Positions 62,552-64,000 of a stretch of 64,000 nt of DNA are shown here, one piece after another. The notes beneath the pieces were generated by a model. It saw nothing but the letters and a program-made list of their open reading frames with translations, was not told where the DNA came from and searched no databases. The stretch covers positions 1-64,000 of the forward strand of contig CAWJVM010000010.1 of the NCBI GenBank assembly GCA_963846315.1, written 5' to 3'. The position numbers and the translations under genes are program-made. The first letter of the stretch is position 1. Every line of letters starts with the position of its first letter. Source of the stretch: RPQJ01 sp963846315 (GTDB lineage: Bacteria > Pseudomonadota > Gammaproteobacteria > Steroidobacterales > Steroidobacteraceae).

Positions 62552-64000
62552 CAGGCCTCGGCCACAGCGACGCGACGGACCGCCTGCAGCGCAACCGACA
62601 GCGAGGCAAAATCGATCTCGGTGGTCTGCGCACGGATGTCGTTGATCACGGCGCGAGCATGCTCTGCGGCAGCCTTGTTCCGGGCAAGCCACTTGGCGAG
62701 TGACTTGACCGGATCGGTCTCGCGCGAGGATTCGAGCACGCCCTGCGCCAGGCTGCGGTGCACTTCGAACAGCGCCTCGCGCAGGCTGCCACGCGCCACT
62801 GCATGCCAGTGACCCTGGATGTCGAGGTTCTCGATGTGCGTGCGCAACCAGTCGAGCCCGAAATAGCCGCCAACGGCGAAGTAGCCTTTCGCCGCTGCTT
62901 CGACGGTGAGCCGGCGCGACTCGGCGAGCTCGACGATGTCGGGGCTGCTGTGCAGCGCGTTGCAGGCCGCGATGCGGCGCGCCAGGTCGGCCGGTACACC
63001 GGCTCCAGCCAGTTCGCTGCTGCGCGCTTCGAACGCCGCGCGTGCCGATCCATCCAGCCATTGCAGCGGCGCGCGCGTGAGTTCCTGGATGCCGGGCCGC
63101 AGGCGTGCCACCTGCTGCTCGATGCCGAGCGTCGAACGGTGACGCTGGATCAGCCAGTAGGTGGCCTGGCGGATCAAGCCGATGGTGTCGTGCACCATGC
63201 CGTACTGCAGTGTAGTGGCTACCTTGTTGTCCAGTCGCTCGATCGCGGTCCAGAGTTCGCGCACCTCGAACACTTCACGAGCGATCGAATAGGCGCGCGC
63301 CACCGTCGCCGCGTCGGCCCCGGTGTCCTGCTGGGTGCGCGCGACGAACGTGGGACCCATGCGATTGACGATGCTGTTCGTCGTCGCGGTGACGATGATC
63401 TCGCGCTTCAGGCGGTGCTCACCCAGCAGCTTGCCGTAGCGCCCGGCCAGTCGCGGCGGGAAATAGCGGTCGAGTTCCTGGCTGAGGTACGGATCTTCCG
63501 GCACGTCCGACTGGATCAGCTGCGCGCTCAGCGCGATCTTCGCATAGCTCAGCAGCATCGCGATTTCCGGCCGCACCAGCCCCAAGCCCGCGCGGCGCCG
63601 GTCGTCGATTTCCTCCGAGCTCGGCAGGTACTCGAGCGCGCGGTCCAGCACGCCGTCGAGTTCGAGCGAGCGGATGAAGTGCGCGTGCTCGCCGAGCCGC
63701 TCGGCCGCGCCAGCCTGCAGCAGGCTGATGGCCTGGCTCTGCAGGTAGTTGTCGCGCAGCACGAGCTGGCCGACGTCGGCCGTCATCGACTCGAGCAGCT
63801 GGTTGCGCTCGGCCGTCGACATGCGCGTGCTTTCCTGCGCCGCCTTCAGCAGGATCTTGATGTTGACCTCGTGGTCCGAGCAATCGACGCCGCCCGAATT
63901 GTCGACGAAGTCGGTGTTCATGCGCCCGCCGCGCAACGAGTACTCGATGCGCCCGAGTTGCGAGCAGCCGAGATTGCCGCCTTCACCCACGACCTTGCAG
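62551..64000 (-). CDS. gdhB: NAD-specific glutamate dehydrogenase, giant type (partial, 5' end beyond window)
   Basis: The C-terminal about 480 residues of the large (about 1,600-residue) NAD-dependent glutamate dehydrogenase, which oxidises glutamate to 2-oxoglutarate and ammonium. The window edge begins within the catalytic domain (CKVVGEGGNLGCSQLGRIEY, with NTDFVDNSGGVDCSDHEVN), and then the helical C-terminal domain runs to the stop. The frame is open to the edge, so a start is not visible. I use the symbol gdhB loosely. The stop overlaps the glycosyltransferase start. Confidence 0.93.
   Translation of the reverse strand, partial: CKVVGEGGNLGCSQLGRIEYSLRGGRMNTDFVDNSGGVDCSDHEVNIKILLKAAQESTRMSTAERNQLLESMTADVGQLVLRDNYLQSQAISLLQAGAAERLGEHAHFIRSLELDGVLDRALEYLPSSEEIDDRRRAGLGLVRPEIAMLLSYAKIALSAQLIQSDVPEDPYLSQELDRYFPPRLAGRYGKLLGEHRLKREIIVTATTNSIVNRMGPTFVARTQQDTGADAATVARAYSIAREVFEVRELWTAIERLDNKVATTLQYGMVHDTIGLIRQATYWLIQRHRSTLGIEQQVARLRPGIQELTRAPLQWLDGSARAAFEARSSELAGAGVPADLARRIAACNALHSSPDIVELAESRRLTVEAAAKGYFAVGGYFGLDWLRTHIENLDIQGHWHAVARGSLREALFEVHRSLAQGVLESSRETDPVKSLAKWLARNKAAAEHARAVINDIRAQTTEIDFASLSVALQAVRRVAVAEA

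Overview
The window is about two-thirds GC, densely packed, and entirely chromosomal in character. The gene set suggests a free-living, respiratory gammaproteobacterium. The signs are quinol nitric oxide reductase, HemN and ProBA, three large TonB-dependent receptors, a gammaproteobacterial-style TPP riboswitch, NAD-specific giant glutamate dehydrogenase, an Anbu operon and a photolyase/cyclopropane-fatty-acid operon. A lineage near Steroidobacterales/Nevskiales is my guess from gene content only; no rRNA is present to settle it. I see no phage, integrase, transposase or CRISPR array.

Layout. (1) 1-5.4 kb: nitric-oxide handling (nnrS, quinol-type norB) and anaerobic heme synthesis (hemN). norB and hemN each sit behind an FNR/DNR-type palindrome, and a 57-bp repeat cluster with a perfect 28-bp hairpin lies between them. 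(2) 5.4-13.3 kb: a ferredoxin/flavodoxin-NADP reductase and TesB thioesterase, then leftward genes for a large DUF748 protein, a D-2-hydroxyacid dehydrogenase and a thioredoxin/CcdA-like membrane protein. (3) 13.4-17.5 kb: the four-gene Anbu operon (ATP-grasp, alpha-E, transglutaminase, Anbu). (4) 17.7-25.1 kb: a cyclic-nucleotide-binding protein, a 31-bp-arm palindrome, then a tightly overlapping leftward operon of photolyase, chalcone-isomerase-like protein, desaturase, FAD amine-oxidase-like protein, DUF1365 protein and CFA synthase, probably for membrane lipid remodelling under light or oxidative stress. (5) 25.3-32.8 kb: htpX, a winged-helix regulator with a CHAD protein, GNAT, an acidic-tailed small protein, an acyl-CoA dehydrogenase coupled to proB-proA. 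(6) 32.8-38.0 kb: a complete leftward molybdenum-cofactor operon moeA-moaA-moaC-mobA-moaD, ending in an unusual MoaE-MoeB-rhodanese fusion. (7) 38-51.5 kb: methylmalonate-semialdehyde dehydrogenase, tRNA-Arg, two TonB receptors, a TPR-sulfotransferase, and a coupled amidohydrolase / metallo-hydrolase / double-ABC ATPase set. (8) 51.6-56.7 kb: PhzF, then a TPP-riboswitch-controlled thiamine uptake operon (TonB receptor, thiamine-binding protein, PnuT, thiamine-kinase-like protein). (9) 56.7-64 kb: ferredoxin, NTF2-like, nitronate-monooxygenase-like and SDR genes, a telomere-like GGGGTTA inverted repeat, gpmA, a thiolase, a glycosyltransferase and the 3' part of NAD-glutamate dehydrogenase.

How the parts fit together. 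The left end looks like an oxygen- and NO-responsive module. The molybdenum cofactor operon would supply molybdoenzymes encoded elsewhere. The thiamine operon is a self-contained salvage route: outer membrane receptor, inner membrane transporter, then phosphorylation by a kinase. The most unusual items are the MoaE-MoeB-rhodanese fusion with a Cys/His-rich linker, the three different long inverted repeats in intergenic spaces, and the pair of FNR-type boxes. No single locus is clearly an unknown defence or mobile system. All starts, domains and sites were read by eye; no database search was run.
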